64,000 bases of DNA from Grifola frondosa. Lineage: Eukaryota > Basidiomycota > Agaricomycetes > Polyporales > Grifolaceae. The translations under genes were made by a program, and so were the position numbers. A model generated the notes under the pieces. The model had not been told where the DNA came from and ran no database searches. It saw nothing but the letters and a program-made list of their open reading frames with translations. Numbering within the stretch: position 1 is the stretch's first letter; the number at the start of each line of letters is the position of its first letter. Location of the stretch: contig LUGG01000022.1 in NCBI GenBank assembly GCA_001683735.1, positions 186,001-250,000 on the forward strand, given 5' to 3'. Shown in pieces: positions 1-12,054 of this stretch.

Positions 1-303
1 CAGACGTGCAAATAGAGCACTTCGTAAGTGATATGACCCCTTCTTGCGTGATGATCCCCGACAATCACTGTAGGGCGTTTCACTCCCTGGCAACTTGTCG
101 TGAGTACGTTGACAGGTGTTTATGCGGTCCGCAACCTAGACAAGATTCTTGGTCTTGGATGTGAGTATATGCGTTTGTATACCATTCGTGCATCGTTGAC
201 AATGCATGTTTTCAGCACCTGAACCTCTGGCAAACTTGGCAAGCCTCCATGAACTCTTCTTTTAACATTTGCGAAGAATTGACATATGCTATAGTATTCT
301 CAG

Positions 304-3054
304 ACATACTACCGCGCCACATGGATCACCACGGGACTTGATGCTGGTTTTGCAACTGCAATGTCAATACGTCCCAAGTGGCTGAAAGATATATGTTCTA
401 TTTTATTTTCAGTATATTATATAGTATATGCAAACGAAGGCGACGAGAAGGTAGAATCACGTTTCTTCTCCTTTCTGCAACTCACACATTCTCTTAGCTT
501 CGAAGGTTTCGTGCTGTTCCTACAGTCGAGATGCTTCGTACAACATGGGAGAAGACCAGCAACCGTTATGTCAGTACCACTAATGACCATCATTCATTCA
601 TCTGACACTATAAAACTAGATACGCATGTTGACACACTTCCCGCCCATTACGATTCGTCGCAAGATCCTTATTTCTCGACCTAATGATTCAACATATCAA
701 CGACCTATCCTGGCTTGGCTGTTCTTCGCGCCACCGGAACATCATCTATGTCGGGCAACGGATCTGATTGTGGACTTTCCCGGAGGTGGCTTCGTTTCAA
801 TGACACCAGAACACCACGAAGAGCGATTACGCATGTGGACTGTTCGCACCGGCAAACCAGTACTCTCTATTGAGTATGGAAAGGCACCAGAATGTGGGTT
901 GCTGTTAGCTTAACATCACTGCTAATATTCATCAAATTTTTCCCAGATCCATATCCCTTTGCGATAGATGAGTGCTTCGACCTGTACAGAGTATTGGTCG
1001 AGTGCAGTGGCAAAATAATCGGGATGTCTGGCGCAAAACTCAATGTCATATTCACTGGCGACTCAGCGTTAGTCATTTCAATTCATCATCCATCAGACAT
1101 CGTTAACAGTTAACTCGTATCCTAGTGGTGCTCATATCGCGGTCTGCGTCATGATGAAGATTCTGGAGACTCAGCTGCATCTGCCTCACCCACGCGCGCT
1201 TGTGCTAAACTACCCGGCGCTCGACTTCAACTTCACGTCGTGGATGACTCCTTCCAATCTCCGCGTCCTGCAATACGAACAATCTACAGGGAACATCCCT
1301 AGTTTAGCCGAGCAGAAGGATCACTTTAGCCACATAAGTCCTCTCTCGATGGTCGGTGACCGCAAGGTCGTGCGGCGTCGCCGCAACAGTTGGCGCGAGG
1401 CTATTCGCATCATTGCTTCTCCTACGACAGAGATGCCACCACCTCTACGATACCGCCACACAACGTCATCTGTCGGAGTCATTAGGGATAGTCAGGGAAA
1501 TATCGTCGCTCACCGAGACGATTCTGCGAATACCTTTGATGAGGCTGGGGACATGGCTGATGTGGAGGACGCAGACATGAGTTCTATGAGAGAAGAGGAC
1601 AAGCCGATCGAAGCCAGGGTGCGGTTCAATCCGCAAGTGAGCCAGGCGACACCGGAGGCGGAGCATCAGGAGATCACTGGTATTACCGACGATTGCGGTG
1701 AGGAAACCCAAAAGGTGCAAGTGCCTCTCGGAACAAGATTGACGATGACCAGCCGTACTGGTTATTTTCAGGATCGCATAATATCTCCTAGCATGGTAGG
1801 TCTTTCGGCTATCTTTCGTTGCGTGATGATGCGTCACCGCATCCCGTGCATCTTTCCTCGATATGTCCTTAGGATGACGGATAGTCTTCGTCCACGTACG
1901 CATGCACGTTTGGCTCGGTTGCCCTTTTTTGGTTTATATATCATGATGCCAGATACCTATTGATGGCTAACATGTCTTCAACCCCACAGATGCGCGCGAT
2001 GGCGATCCTATACATTGGCCCCCATCGCAATCCTGAGTTCGACACGGACTACTACTTATCTCCCATTCTCGCTCCAAGTCATTTGCTCGCACGGTTTCCA
2101 CCGATATTGATGTCATGCGGTGAGAAGGATCCCTTTGTGGACGACACGGTTATATTTGCGGGACGCATAAGGGAGGCAAAACGCGCTCGCAAGCAGGAAT
2201 TGGATGTTGCTACGTCAGGCAAGAGTGTAAAGAACGGCGAGCACCTTCGCATGAGCTCAAAAGATGGCGGCGACGAGGCGATGCGAGCGTTAAAGCGGGA
2301 GCGGGACCGCCTGGCTTCCCAGAGCGAAGACGACTGGGTACGGATGCACATATTTTCGGAGTGGAGCCATGGGTATCTCCAGATGCCGATGCTCATGCAG
2401 GAGGCGCGCACGGTCATCAATGATCTGGCCGACTGGATGGATGAGGTGTTCGCGACGAATGTCGACATTACGCCCAAGCGCGATGCTGGGGAGTCTCCGC
2501 GGCAATCTGGCCGTAAGCGCACGTCACCGTCAAGCCGCGATTCGAGGACTCCTCATCCTACAGATGACGGTGGCACGTCCTTGACTTCGGAGACCGAACT
2601 GGAGACGGACGATATACTAACCTTCGCGCCGAAGAAGAGGACTCCGCCATCATCTTTTGGCGAGCCTGCCGCGAAGGATCAAGCTGTACCTTCTGTCATT
2701 CCCCCTTGGAGATTTTCCCATAGCCGGTCGCGTTCGCACGGGCAGCCGTCTCCACGTCCCGCAGGCCGGCAGGATCGGGCAGCCAGCTTATCGCCCGCCC
2801 GAGATGCAGAACATCCAGAAGGCCCGAACGGCAACGCCGAGATGCGCCGTTTCGCCATTTTGCATGACAGTGCTCTGCCCCAAGGTATCGCCCGTGATGT
2901 GAATGGCCTCGGATCACCTCCGAGTTCGAAACGGCCGAGCCCATCGCCGGGGCATTCTGCGAAAGGCGGACAGACCATCTCGGAGTCTGAGCTGATGAGA
3001 AGGCGTCGGTTACTCGACGCGCACTTGATTAATTCGAAGGATACCGTCAAGTAG
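304..3054 (+). CDS. hormone-sensitive-lipase-like alpha/beta hydrolase, 5' end unresolved
   Basis: Serine hydrolase of the HSL family, acting on acyl or steryl esters; the true substrate is unknown. I read six exons: 304-450, 498-569, 620-893, 947-1067, 1126-1795 and 1990-3054 (2349 nt, divisible by three). The oxyanion motif is DFPGGGF (about residue 95). The nucleophile is GDSAGAH, split by the 1068-1125 intron. The acid is in CGEKDPF and the histidine in EWSHGY. A hydrophobic N-terminal segment (ICSILFSVYYIVYA) may anchor the protein. The middle and C-terminus hold long polar inserts rich in Ser, Pro and Arg, as in fungal HSL homologues. The reading frame enters at a splice acceptor at 302-303, so coding exons must lie further left; an open stretch near 214-262 may be one, but no clean donor follows it. 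The family and the splices from 450 rightward are secure; the true start is not. Confidence 0.82.
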
Positions 3055-4162
3055 AACAGTATACGAGGATATGTTTAGTATGTGAGCCATCTTGACTTGG
3101 CGCGAAGCGGTGGTCGCATTTGATCTTGGAGACTGAATCCATTTGGTATCCCTTGTACTCACGACTTAATCAGACATTGCGACATCCGGCACGACGAGAC
3201 TTCTACTCCCAGGATAATTATTTGTACGGTAGCCGAGGGACGTGCGCTTGCTTCTGTAATAACATTAACATATTGGCATCTTTTCTTATTGATACAGTGC
3301 GATTGGAAGCAGCGTGCTGGGCCATGTGTTCGACTAGTGCGTTCTAGCACCCATGAGTTGCGAGTGAGAATATTCAGGAATTCGAGAAGGGGCTTGTGAC
3401 ATCGATTGCGGGTGATCTGCGGCGGATTCATACCCAGTGCCAACCCAGTGCGCACCTGGCGGACTGGACGTATGACATGTCTTAATATCCCGACATGTCG
3501 GGTGCAGTCTGCACAGCATCCCGACCACGGCTGCGCGAGGAAACGATGTGATTGCGCGGGTCTTGACCGCGAAACTGCTTGGCCTGGGAGTCGGGATGGC
3601 CGTGGCCGTGGAGGTGGGTGCGAGCGGCAGAGGCACAGCCGCAAAGGATGTCAAAATTGGTGAGACCATGCTAGAAACATCTGAGATTGCCGCCTGGGAG
3701 ACCCTGTAGACCCTTTGGAGAGACTTGTTCACTTTGAGGATGAAATGTTGAATTCGAAACAGACCGGTGGCGGTACAACCTCCATCACCCATCATCTCAG
3801 ATTAAACATGATACATCTCGCGTTCCCCGCAAACTTCCCTGCTATCGTGATTTCGCCTGTGGAAATATGTATAAGAATCAGGCCTCTTCTCTCCCATTCT
3901 AATGCCCAACTGACCCGCTCAAACTGCTGCCAGCTCCTTCGATTTGACAGTTGCTGACAATTCACTTCCACGATTCCGCTCGCCGTCGCAAACGCCAGCC
4001 ATATCGGCTTCAAATATCAGGAACAGTGATTTGCCAGCGCTTGACAGAACACATGGAAGTCGACTCGGGATTCTGTGCTTCTCCTCCTCTTCTGTCCACT
4101 AATCCTCTTCCTGCTTTACACCCCTACCAATTCTCACCCCGTGATCACACTCTCCCCCGTTC
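3055..4162. other. intergenic, no gene seen
   Basis: About 1.1 kb between the hydrolase and the zinc-finger gene. Short open frames occur on both strands, but none has a recognisable domain or consistent splice sites. A plus-strand stretch near 3550-3708 (Ala/Gly/Val-rich, ending in a stop) looks faintly coding and could be a gene remnant. The final 150 bp is pyrimidine-rich and probably the leader of the zinc-finger gene. Confidence 0.5.
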
Positions 4163-5390
4163 ATGACACCCGCCAGCCACCTACCGGGCACAAGTCGTGC
4201 TCGCAATCCTCTGGATCTACGCAGGGGGGAGCGTCCTCCAGATGCGGGCCAGGCGTATTACGCCACACAAGTGCCGCCTTTGTCGGCGCCGACTTCGAGG
4301 AGCCATCCTCAGCCTCATCCCTCTGCATCGTCATCTCAATATCGCGCGGATGCGCCTGCATGGGGGCTGCCGCCACTGGGATCCAGTCAGCTTCCCCATC
4401 CGACGCTGCCTGCCCCCTCCCCGATTTCTTCCATGTTATCGCGCGAGACACGCAGGGGCTCCTTCGACGATGCGCTTCGCGCCCCAAATGCCGGCATACT
4501 CTACCACCACTCCTCGGCCCCGTCGCCGCCACTCCCCCCTCCCCTCGCCCCGTCGCATTCGCGCGGGGCTGCGGGCGCGGGGCTGGCGCAGCCGTACGCT
4601 CCCTCCAGCTCTGTGGCGGTACCGCGGCTGCCGCCGATTATGCAGGTCGAGAAGCAGCAGGTGACAACGAGCGCGACGCAGGCAGCGAGCGCAAGCCGCC
4701 GGAGAAACGAAGCGAACTTTGTCTGCCCGGTGCCTGGGTGCGGCAGCACGTTCACTCGCCGCTTCAACCTGAGAGGTGCGTCATCCGCCCTGTGGCATGT
4801 CGCTTGGCGACACATCAAGGGGCTGACATGCCTTATGCGACAGGACATCTGCGTTCTCATACCGCTGAGCGGCCGTTCCAGTGCGAGTGGCCTGGGTGCA
4901 ACAAGGGGTTCGCGCGGCAGCACGATTGCAAGTATGTACACTGACCCGCTCGGGGCTCCCCCATGCGTCTCGCGTCGGGCACCACGTTAATGTGTCGTTT
5001 TCTCTCTATTAGGCGGCACCAGGCGCTCCACACGGCAAAGCCGCAGTCCAATGTCTGCCGGGGTTGTGGGAAGACGTTTAGTCGCCTAGACGCTTTGAAT
5101 GTAAGCTGTCTTCCTCGCAATCTCCCCCGGCGACATGCGCTGACTGACGCCTCTGTACAGCGACACCGTGCGTTCACGTTCATTTCTCGCCGCGACTCGT
5201 CCTCATCTCTTCTCGTTTCCCTCAGTTCTCTTAGAATGCTGACGTGCCTTTTACAGTACGCTCAGAGGGCGGCGCAGAGTGCAGACAGGTCGCGGAGGCC
5301 GCAGCGATTGCCGCGCGACTGAGCCCGGGAGAAGATGATTGGGACAACAGGAGCAATTCGACGGAGCGGAGCGACCGCCAGACGCCGTAG
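4163..5390 (+). CDS. C2H2 zinc-finger transcription factor (SWI5/ACE2-like fingers)
   Basis: Probable nuclear DNA-binding regulator of 309 residues. The exons are 4163-4775, 4844-4931, 5013-5100, 5161-5167 and 5257-5390 (930 nt in frame). The fourth exon is only 7 nt. The first 180 residues are Pro/Ser/Ala-rich and probably disordered. Three fingers follow: CPVPGC...H, CEWPGC...H and a degenerate CRGCGKTF finger that closes with a cysteine. Introns sit inside or at the edge of each finger. The arrangement resembles the three fingers of yeast Swi5 and Ace2, where the last is also atypical. The C-terminus is short and acidic. The target genes cannot be told from the sequence. Confidence 0.87.
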
Positions 5391-6957
5391 GCTGTCTGTC
5401 GTTCGGGTGCGACGGCGAATGTTTAGATCAGTCTTCCAGGGAATGCTCTGGTGCAAGAAAAAGGGTTTGTATGCGGTCTGCCCGTCCTCCCAACATCATG
5501 TCTTCCAGTGCTGTGCCTGCCACCCATGTTCCCAACGTCGCTGATAGCATATTGTATTCTTCCCACAGTCGATATACCTGAATCAATCTATTTCATTACC
5601 GTGCGCAAAAGGAGCGGCTCGATCATGGGTACGCGTAGCGTCTATTGGAAGAATTCCCGTCTTCAATTGAAGCCGCCGATTTCCTTTCCGGTAGCAGTTA
5701 AGTGGCCGATCTATGCACGCTGCACAGCACGCTAGGATCATCTCGGCTGCGGTCCGTTGTTCGGGTCGGTGCAACAGCAGTGCGGCTTGCAATGCATATG
5801 CGTCACGTCGAAATAATAGTGGACCGCACCGTGTCCGCCGACAAGGCGCCATACCACGAAATGATGAGCCCTGTCCGATACGCTGGAATGCGCACATCAG
5901 ACCGCGCTACTGCTACTGCAAGCGTGATTGTGATGGCTTTGCAGCCGTCTGGGACCGCTCACGCTTGCATGGGGATGAGAAGTGGAGCGGGGTCGGACAT
6001 GCATGCCCGCAGCACCCAATCCCACTCCGGCCCCGAAGCGCGTTCCCTACTTCGCACATATGCCCGCTCTGCACACGCGCGTCCTACTGCGCGCCGCGAG
6101 AAGCTTGTAATATTTATGGCACTGAGAGCGCAGTCCGAAACGCCAAGCAATGTCCGCGCCTAACTCTCGACTGCAGCCCTCCCGTGCCCCGATGTGCCTC
6201 GGAGAAATGCACACGCAGGCTTCTCTGCTCAACAGGAAGCGCAGAGCTCGTCTGCACGCGGGATACGTATCAGCAGCACTCCGAGCGCGGAGAGCGCGCT
6301 TGTTGAACGTGAACGTTTGAACTCTGGTAGATTCCGCGCGCCATCGCTCCCGCGTGTGTGGTGATCTGACAGCGTGCTGTGCTGCGATCCAATCCGGCGC
6401 GTCCCCGTGCACGCCCAGGGAACCCACCCGATTCGGTCGTCACGGCGCCTGCAATGTATCACTGGACCCTGGCCAGGGCAATTTACAGCCGCGTGCTGGT
6501 GTGCCCGAGACAAGACTCGGTGTCTCGTGTAAGCCAGGGCCGTATTAGTGGCGGAGGCGAGCGCGTCGCGTCTCTCATCACACTCGGAGATGAAAAGCGC
6601 GACGTGCGACGTGCATCGACAAGCGCGTAACTCCGGTGTTCAGAATCGACCAAGGTCGTCGTCTGCGCTGCGCAGAAAGAGCGGACGAAAGGGAAGCGAC
6701 GAGCTGTCACCCGCCGGCTCACGATGGCTTCCATATTTGGCAGCTGTAGTGGTTCGACGTCGGGCGACGCAGAGGTTCTCTGCACCGGATTCAGGGCACA
6801 CGCACAATTGCAGAAGCAGCCGGGAAGCAGCATTGTGGCGTCGACTCGATGCATAGAACTACACGAAAAATACAACCACGTTTACTGCGAATTACCCCCG
6901 GTATATTCCCGTCGCACGCACACACAACTTCCACGCTCGGAACAAGACAGCCGGACT
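5391..6957. other. 1.6 kb GC-rich intergenic region, no gene seen
   Basis: Many overlapping open frames of 60-200 codons occur on both strands. This is what GC-rich DNA gives by chance: no domain, no consistent introns and no hydrophobic or low-complexity pattern typical of a protein. It probably holds the 3' untranslated ends of the two converging neighbours, the zinc-finger gene and the aldo-keto reductase. A non-coding transcript is possible but not shown. Confidence 0.5.
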
Positions 6958-8156
6958 CTATGTGAAAATGTGGCAGCCCTCGAAATCCTGCACGTTCCAG
7001 GCGCATCAGCGCGTGCCAAAGGCGAAACAGGAAGAGCACACTCACGTCAGCGGGATCGTTGAACCGCAGGCCCTGGTCGAGGCCGCTGATCGCCTCCATC
7101 TCCTCCGCGGTGAGCACGATCTCCAAACTCCTCATGTTCTCCTCCATCTGCGCGACGGTATCGCTCTTCGGGATGATCGCGAGCCCGCGCTGCGTCGCCC
7201 ATCGCAGGATGACCTGCGCGGGCGTGCACCGATGCGCCGCGGCGATCGCCGTGATCGTAGGGTGCGTGAAGAGCGGGGGCGTGCGCAGCGACTTGGGCGT
7301 GTTGAGCTCGCGGAAGCCCTGCGGCCCGAACGACGAATACGCGGTCACCGCGAGGCCCTGCGATCGCGCGAACTCGGCCGCGCGGACCTGCGCGTTATAC
7401 GGGTGGATCTCTGCGGGGCGTGAGCACGACTGACACGGCGGATCGGAGAGCAGACGCACCGATTTGGATAACGGAGGGCTTGATTCGGGCGTAGCTGAGC
7501 AGGTCGGTGAGGAGGCCGCTGTTCATGTTGGAGACGCCGAGGTGACGCACGAGGCCCTCATCGACGAGCTCCTCGAGCGCGCGCCACGTCTCCTGGAGCG
7601 GGACGGGATCGTGCCTGACCTCGCTCTTGCCGTCAAAGTACCAGCCGGGCGGGTAGCGCGTCTCAATAGGGACAAACGCGAGGGAGATGGCTGCATGGAA
7701 GAGGCGTCATGTCAGCCCGCCGCGCAGCGCGGGGACGAATGTGGCACACGTACGGAAGTGCATGTAGTATATGTCAAAGTAGTCGACGCCCCAGTCTGCG
7801 AGCGACTTTCTGATGGCGAGCTTGACGTGCTCCCTGCGGTGGAACGTGTTCCAGAGCTTGGAGACGACCCAGACGTCCTCGCGCCTGACGACGCCCTCGT
7901 CGATAGCGCGCCGCAGGCCGATGCCGCATTCTTTCTCGTTCCCGTAATCTGACGTACGGCATGCGCTTAGAGCATGCACGGAGGAGAGGTAATGTTAAGG
8001 CGCGCCTGTAGCACAATCAAGAAGCCTGTAGCCATGCTTCAAGCCGGTGTAGACGGCATCGGACGCCTTCTGGCCGTTGTGCTTCCATGTCCCGAAGCCG
8101 ACCTGAGGCATCTCTGCGCCGCTGGGCTGGAGTCGGATGGTTGTAGATAGAGGCAT
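6958..8156 (-). CDS. aldo-keto reductase (NADPH-dependent)
   Basis: Cytosolic TIM-barrel oxidoreductase of 323 residues that reduces aldehydes or ketoses with NADPH. The exons on the minus strand are 8006-8156, 7754-7948, 7460-7690, 7046-7410 and 6958-6987 (972 nt in frame). The catalytic tetrad is visible: Asp in LLDCATDYG, Tyr in the same motif, Lys in VSKLW and His in YYMHF. The cofactor motif IPKSDTVAQMEEN lies near residue 255, and the protein ends NDPADDFEGCHIFT. The tetrad is complete, so the enzyme should be active. The first intron (7949-8005) appears to start with GC rather than GT. Closest in style to xylose-reductase and glycerol-dehydrogenase-type fungal AKRs; the substrate cannot be assigned. 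Confidence 0.9.
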
Positions 8157-8845
8157 GAAAGCTGAGAGGATTTGATGTGGATTGGATTGACCGACTGTTG
8201 ATCACTTGGTTCGACGAGGAACTGGCGGCACATGTTGCTGGTTTTATGGAGGAGAATGGTGGCGAGGCTCTGACACTGTAGGCCTGGCGGACGTTCTCAT
8301 ACCGGAGGCCTAGCTAGAATGCGCTGGGAGCGTAGGGGGGAATCGCACTCTGTTGAAGACTCGTTGAGGAATGGAGTGGACGAGACACACCGGACCGGTA
8401 GTCGAGAGCAAGCTTGGCTCAGCAAACATAGCTAAGTATACCAGCTGTCCCATGAACATGCTTCACACGCCTCATACTCCACATACTTATTCTTGCTCCT
8501 GCGCGAATGATTTGCCGCACAAAGCCCGCAGAGTCCGCGCAGACCCAGAACATGCGCAGGCGAATTCAGTCAGGAATACTCAATGGCCGTCGACGCAACT
8601 TTTCTTCAGCCACATCGTCCAGTCTCGGCAGTGGCGCGGCCCGCTGATACCGACCTCAGTTCTGAACAAAATCCCTTCTCTCCGCTGAAGCATCACGAGC
8701 TCGAGAGTATTTCCATAACAAATGTCATACATCAGTGTCCACCAGAAATTAGCACTTTGAGAGACAACACAACAGAAATTCACAGAGCAGGCAGGCCTTA
8801 CAACATCATGACTCGCAGCGCAGAGCACCGTACATCCTCCACAAG
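8157..8845. other. intergenic, upstream of the reductase and downstream of PEX5
   Basis: About 690 bp with no supported gene. It should hold the promoter and leader of the minus-strand aldo-keto reductase and the 3' end of the minus-strand PEX5 gene. No clear TATA box was found. Confidence 0.5.
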
Positions 8846-11720
8846 TCACTGCATCTGGAAGTTCAGGCGGAATCCTGGCGCATCTGCGTCAGCACATCGC
8901 CCTGTACGAACTAACACATCAAAGAACCCACCTTCCAAATCCTCGTGGTCGCACAGCGTGGCCAGATCGAGCCTCTGCATGTGCATGCAGCAGGTCTTCA
9001 AACTGTCCCACAGCGCCGACGAAATCACTCCCCGCTTGTCGTCGCTCCCATCCGGCTCTCGCACGCTATCGCTATCTTGCAGCACCAGCGCATCAAGGAT
9101 GTGCTGCGCCGCCTCCTCGTACCGCTACATATTAGCGAATTAAAAATCAGCGATCAGCCGCACCCCGCGATGACATATTCTGCGTACCCTCAGATTGATA
9201 CACGAGATACCAAGATTGAACCTACGCCCGTAGCATAATCAGTACTCGCTTAGCGTATGAGCGCCGCACGCACCTCGCTCGGATATATGCAGGGTTCAGC
9301 TCGAGAGCACGATAATAATACTGAAGAGCATCTTCTGCGCGTCCGCTGTTGGCCAGTGTTGCGCCCACTCGGTTATACAGCAGCCAATCCTGCATGCAGT
9401 GAGTCAGCCACACGACGAATCCATGATGAATAACAGACGCTTACATCAGGGCGAACTGCCAACGCAGTCGTGAAACAATCTTGCGCCTTATCATATTCCT
9501 GTCACACGCACGCCCCGTCGTGAGCCCAGAGTGCCCGGGACTCTTCCGTAATTCGAGCCACACGCACCTCATTCGTGTTCAGTAGCACCGCAAGCGCGAT
9601 CTGTATGTCAGCATCGATCTCCCCGCTGGCATTCGACCGCACCATCGACATCAGGCACTGCATCAGCCCCGCAAACCGCTCCGTCTGACTCCTGTCCGCC
9701 GTGCTCGGGTTCTGCGCGCGAAACTGTGCGACCGCGGGCGCGTAGCGTTCGTTGCGCTCAACCCACTCGCGTATCGCGCTGTATGCGCCCTGGCGATTGC
9801 CCTCATTCGTGTGCGACACCGCGAGTGCGAGCCACGACGCTAGGTGCGATGGGTCCAGCTCGAGCGCACGTCGCAGCGCATGCACGGCCTTCTGCTCGCG
9901 CTCGTTCTCCTGCTGTCGCACCCCGAGCTCGAACCATCCGCGCGCGTTTGTTGGGTCGCGCTGCACGGCCGCCTCCATCTCGAGCACGCTCTGCGACGTT
10001 TGCGATACCTGTTGTCAGCGGTTCGCTCGAGCGGGCAAAACGCCAGCGCGGACGCACCTCGTACAGCGAACTCGTCCCGCCCGAGTGCATCGCATGATGT
10101 CTCATCCTGGATGCCTCTCCCAGAAAATACGGATTATTGGCCTGGAACTGATAGTTGGAGACCGGACGCATCCCAGTGGCACCCGCCTCGAACGCAATCC
10201 AGTCGCGCTGCAGCTTGTCCCACTCCGCCGCCTGCGCGTCCTGCGGTCCCCGCGCCTGTGGGGATGCATCCGTTTGTTCGCCCTCGCGGAACCAGTCCTG
10301 GATGTTGTCTTCCCAGTACTTGATGTAGTCGTCGTTGTCCTGGCGGAAATACGAATCATTCGCGTCTTCGTGCATCTGCGCCGAATCGAGGGGGTCAGAT
10401 ACCTGTTCGCTTGCGCCCTGCAACTGGGGCGCCCAACTTGATGCCTGCGGGACCGCAGGCGGCCCCATGTTGGCATATGTCAAAGTCGCAGGAGTGTCAA
10501 CGGCGCGACCCTTGCCCTTGACGTCGGCGGATGCTTGGAGCCCACTGCCTGATGCTTCGTCCCGCTGGACCATATCGTTCCCCTCGATAACGACCTCCCG
10601 GTCGCGCAGCTGCCGCATGAGCCCCATGAATTGGCTGTTTTTGAATTTGGGGTTCTCCTCATTGCTCACGGTATCGATAAGCAGCGCCGCGGTGCGCGCC
10701 AGCTCGTCGGCATCCTGAGCGTGAGTCTGCATGGCGCTCTGTGGCTCGGATTCGATAGCCTGCACGGGAGGTTGCGAGGAGATCGAGGTGCTCAGCGATA
10801 CCTCCTGCCGGTGGAACTCCTGGTCCCATTGGGCCGCTGAAGTGATGTATGAACAACAATGAACAAGACAGATTGCGAAGAACGAACCGTGGGCTTGCTG
10901 CATTGCCTGTGGAGGTTGAGCAGACAGATTGAACGTCTGCGCGGCCATTGGACTCATGAGATTCGTGTTGTAACCCATCAAAGACGGGTTCCAGGGCATG
11001 TCTGCGTGCAAATTTGAGTACATCACAAGTGCGAGGTCCGTAATTCAAAGGAGGGACGAATGGTCATTGATGAATTATTTATGTTATTGGAGTCTAACCA
11101 GGGCGGACGTAAAGCGGAATTGGCACGCACTCGTAGAAAGACCATTGTGCGAGAACGGCTTTGGGGACTGAGCGAGTCCAGGGTGGTCCTGCAGAGAGCG
11201 GGCTTCGGTAGAGACAACTGCGTTCGTAGACAGATGCGACAGGGACGTATGGCGAGGCTGCTGCAGGAAGTCGGCAGCCCAGGGAGCACCGAAACTCTGA
11301 ACCGGAGGTGCCTGCAGAGAGGACTGTGCGTGCGACGCCGGGAGAGAGTTGTGCAGCGCCGAGAGGTCAAACGTGGAGGGACCGGACAGCAAAGGAGCCG
11401 GAGATGGGTGTGAAGAGAAGAACTTGGCTGCGTCCTGGCTCACACCAGTCGCCGCCGCATATTGTGTGCGGAACGTCTGACCAGCGGTGAGCTACTGGCG
11501 CTTCAAGTATATTGTCGTTCGCTCACCTCCTTGGATGATCCAGCACGGCCAGCCCCGAAATGATCCTGCAGATGTGCGGAATCAGTGTCTCGTAAGACGT
11601 AATAAATCGGCCAGAACCGACTTGCTGTATTCCTCGATCCTGCTCGAACCTTTTGGATAGACCCTGGAGGGGGTTGAGTGGCCCGCATTCTGCGCCGTTC
11701 ACAAGCAGAGGCAGAGACAT
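8846..11720 (-). CDS. PEX5: peroxisomal targeting signal 1 receptor
   Basis: Cytosolic receptor that binds the C-terminal SKL signal of cargo and docks at the peroxisome membrane. I read eleven exons: 11622-11720, 11527-11565, 11131-11476, 10888-11001, 10058-10836, 9568-10008, 9445-9498, 9274-9389, 9188-9221, 8932-9124 and 8846-8874 (2244 nt, 747 residues). The N-terminus (MSLPLLVNGAECGPLNPLQ) carries the conserved cysteine used for recycling by ubiquitination. Two WxxxF docking pentapeptides are seen: WAADF and WDQEF. The C-terminal half is a run of tetratricopeptide repeats, for example the repeats starting RGWFELGVRQQ and DWLLYNRVGATL. The only doubtful junction is the 129-nt intron 11002-11130, placed because it keeps phase and has a GTGCGT donor. 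Confidence 0.93.
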
Positions 11721-12054
11721 GCTGCACTAGTAGAAGGCGGTCAAGAGATGAATCGATGGTGGTGGAGGTCTCGCACAACACGGGGACTTTAACATCGTAT
11801 GTAAATATAGACGCCCACAATTATGGACCGGTACATTTCCACGTGATATTAAACGAGCGCCCATTGAAATTCCGCCAGGCTCAAAATTCTAATTCTCAAA
11901 TTTTTGATAAAAGCAGGCTTAGTATGTTAGAGGGCTGCAAGAATGGTAAAAGAACATATATCACAAACAGATGAATTACAACAGGGGAAGCAAAATAGCA
12001 GAGAGTCATTCTTAAAGCGCAATTGAACATACTTCAGTACTTCAAAGCCCAGGA
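11721..12054. other. intergenic, PEX5 promoter side
   Basis: A 334 bp AT-richer stretch between the start of PEX5 and the end of the F-box gene. It has no open frame of interest and probably contains the PEX5 promoter. Confidence 0.45.

Noticed and set aside
451..530. Apparent frameshift in the first hydrolase, where the open frame from 361 runs past 450.
   Set aside because: A 47-nt intron (451-497) joins NEGDEK to LRRFRAVPTVEMLRTTW in phase; no error is needed.
5702..6306. Long plus-strand open frames (153 and 197 codons).
   Set aside because: Overlapping frames on both strands in GC-rich DNA, no domain and biased only by composition.
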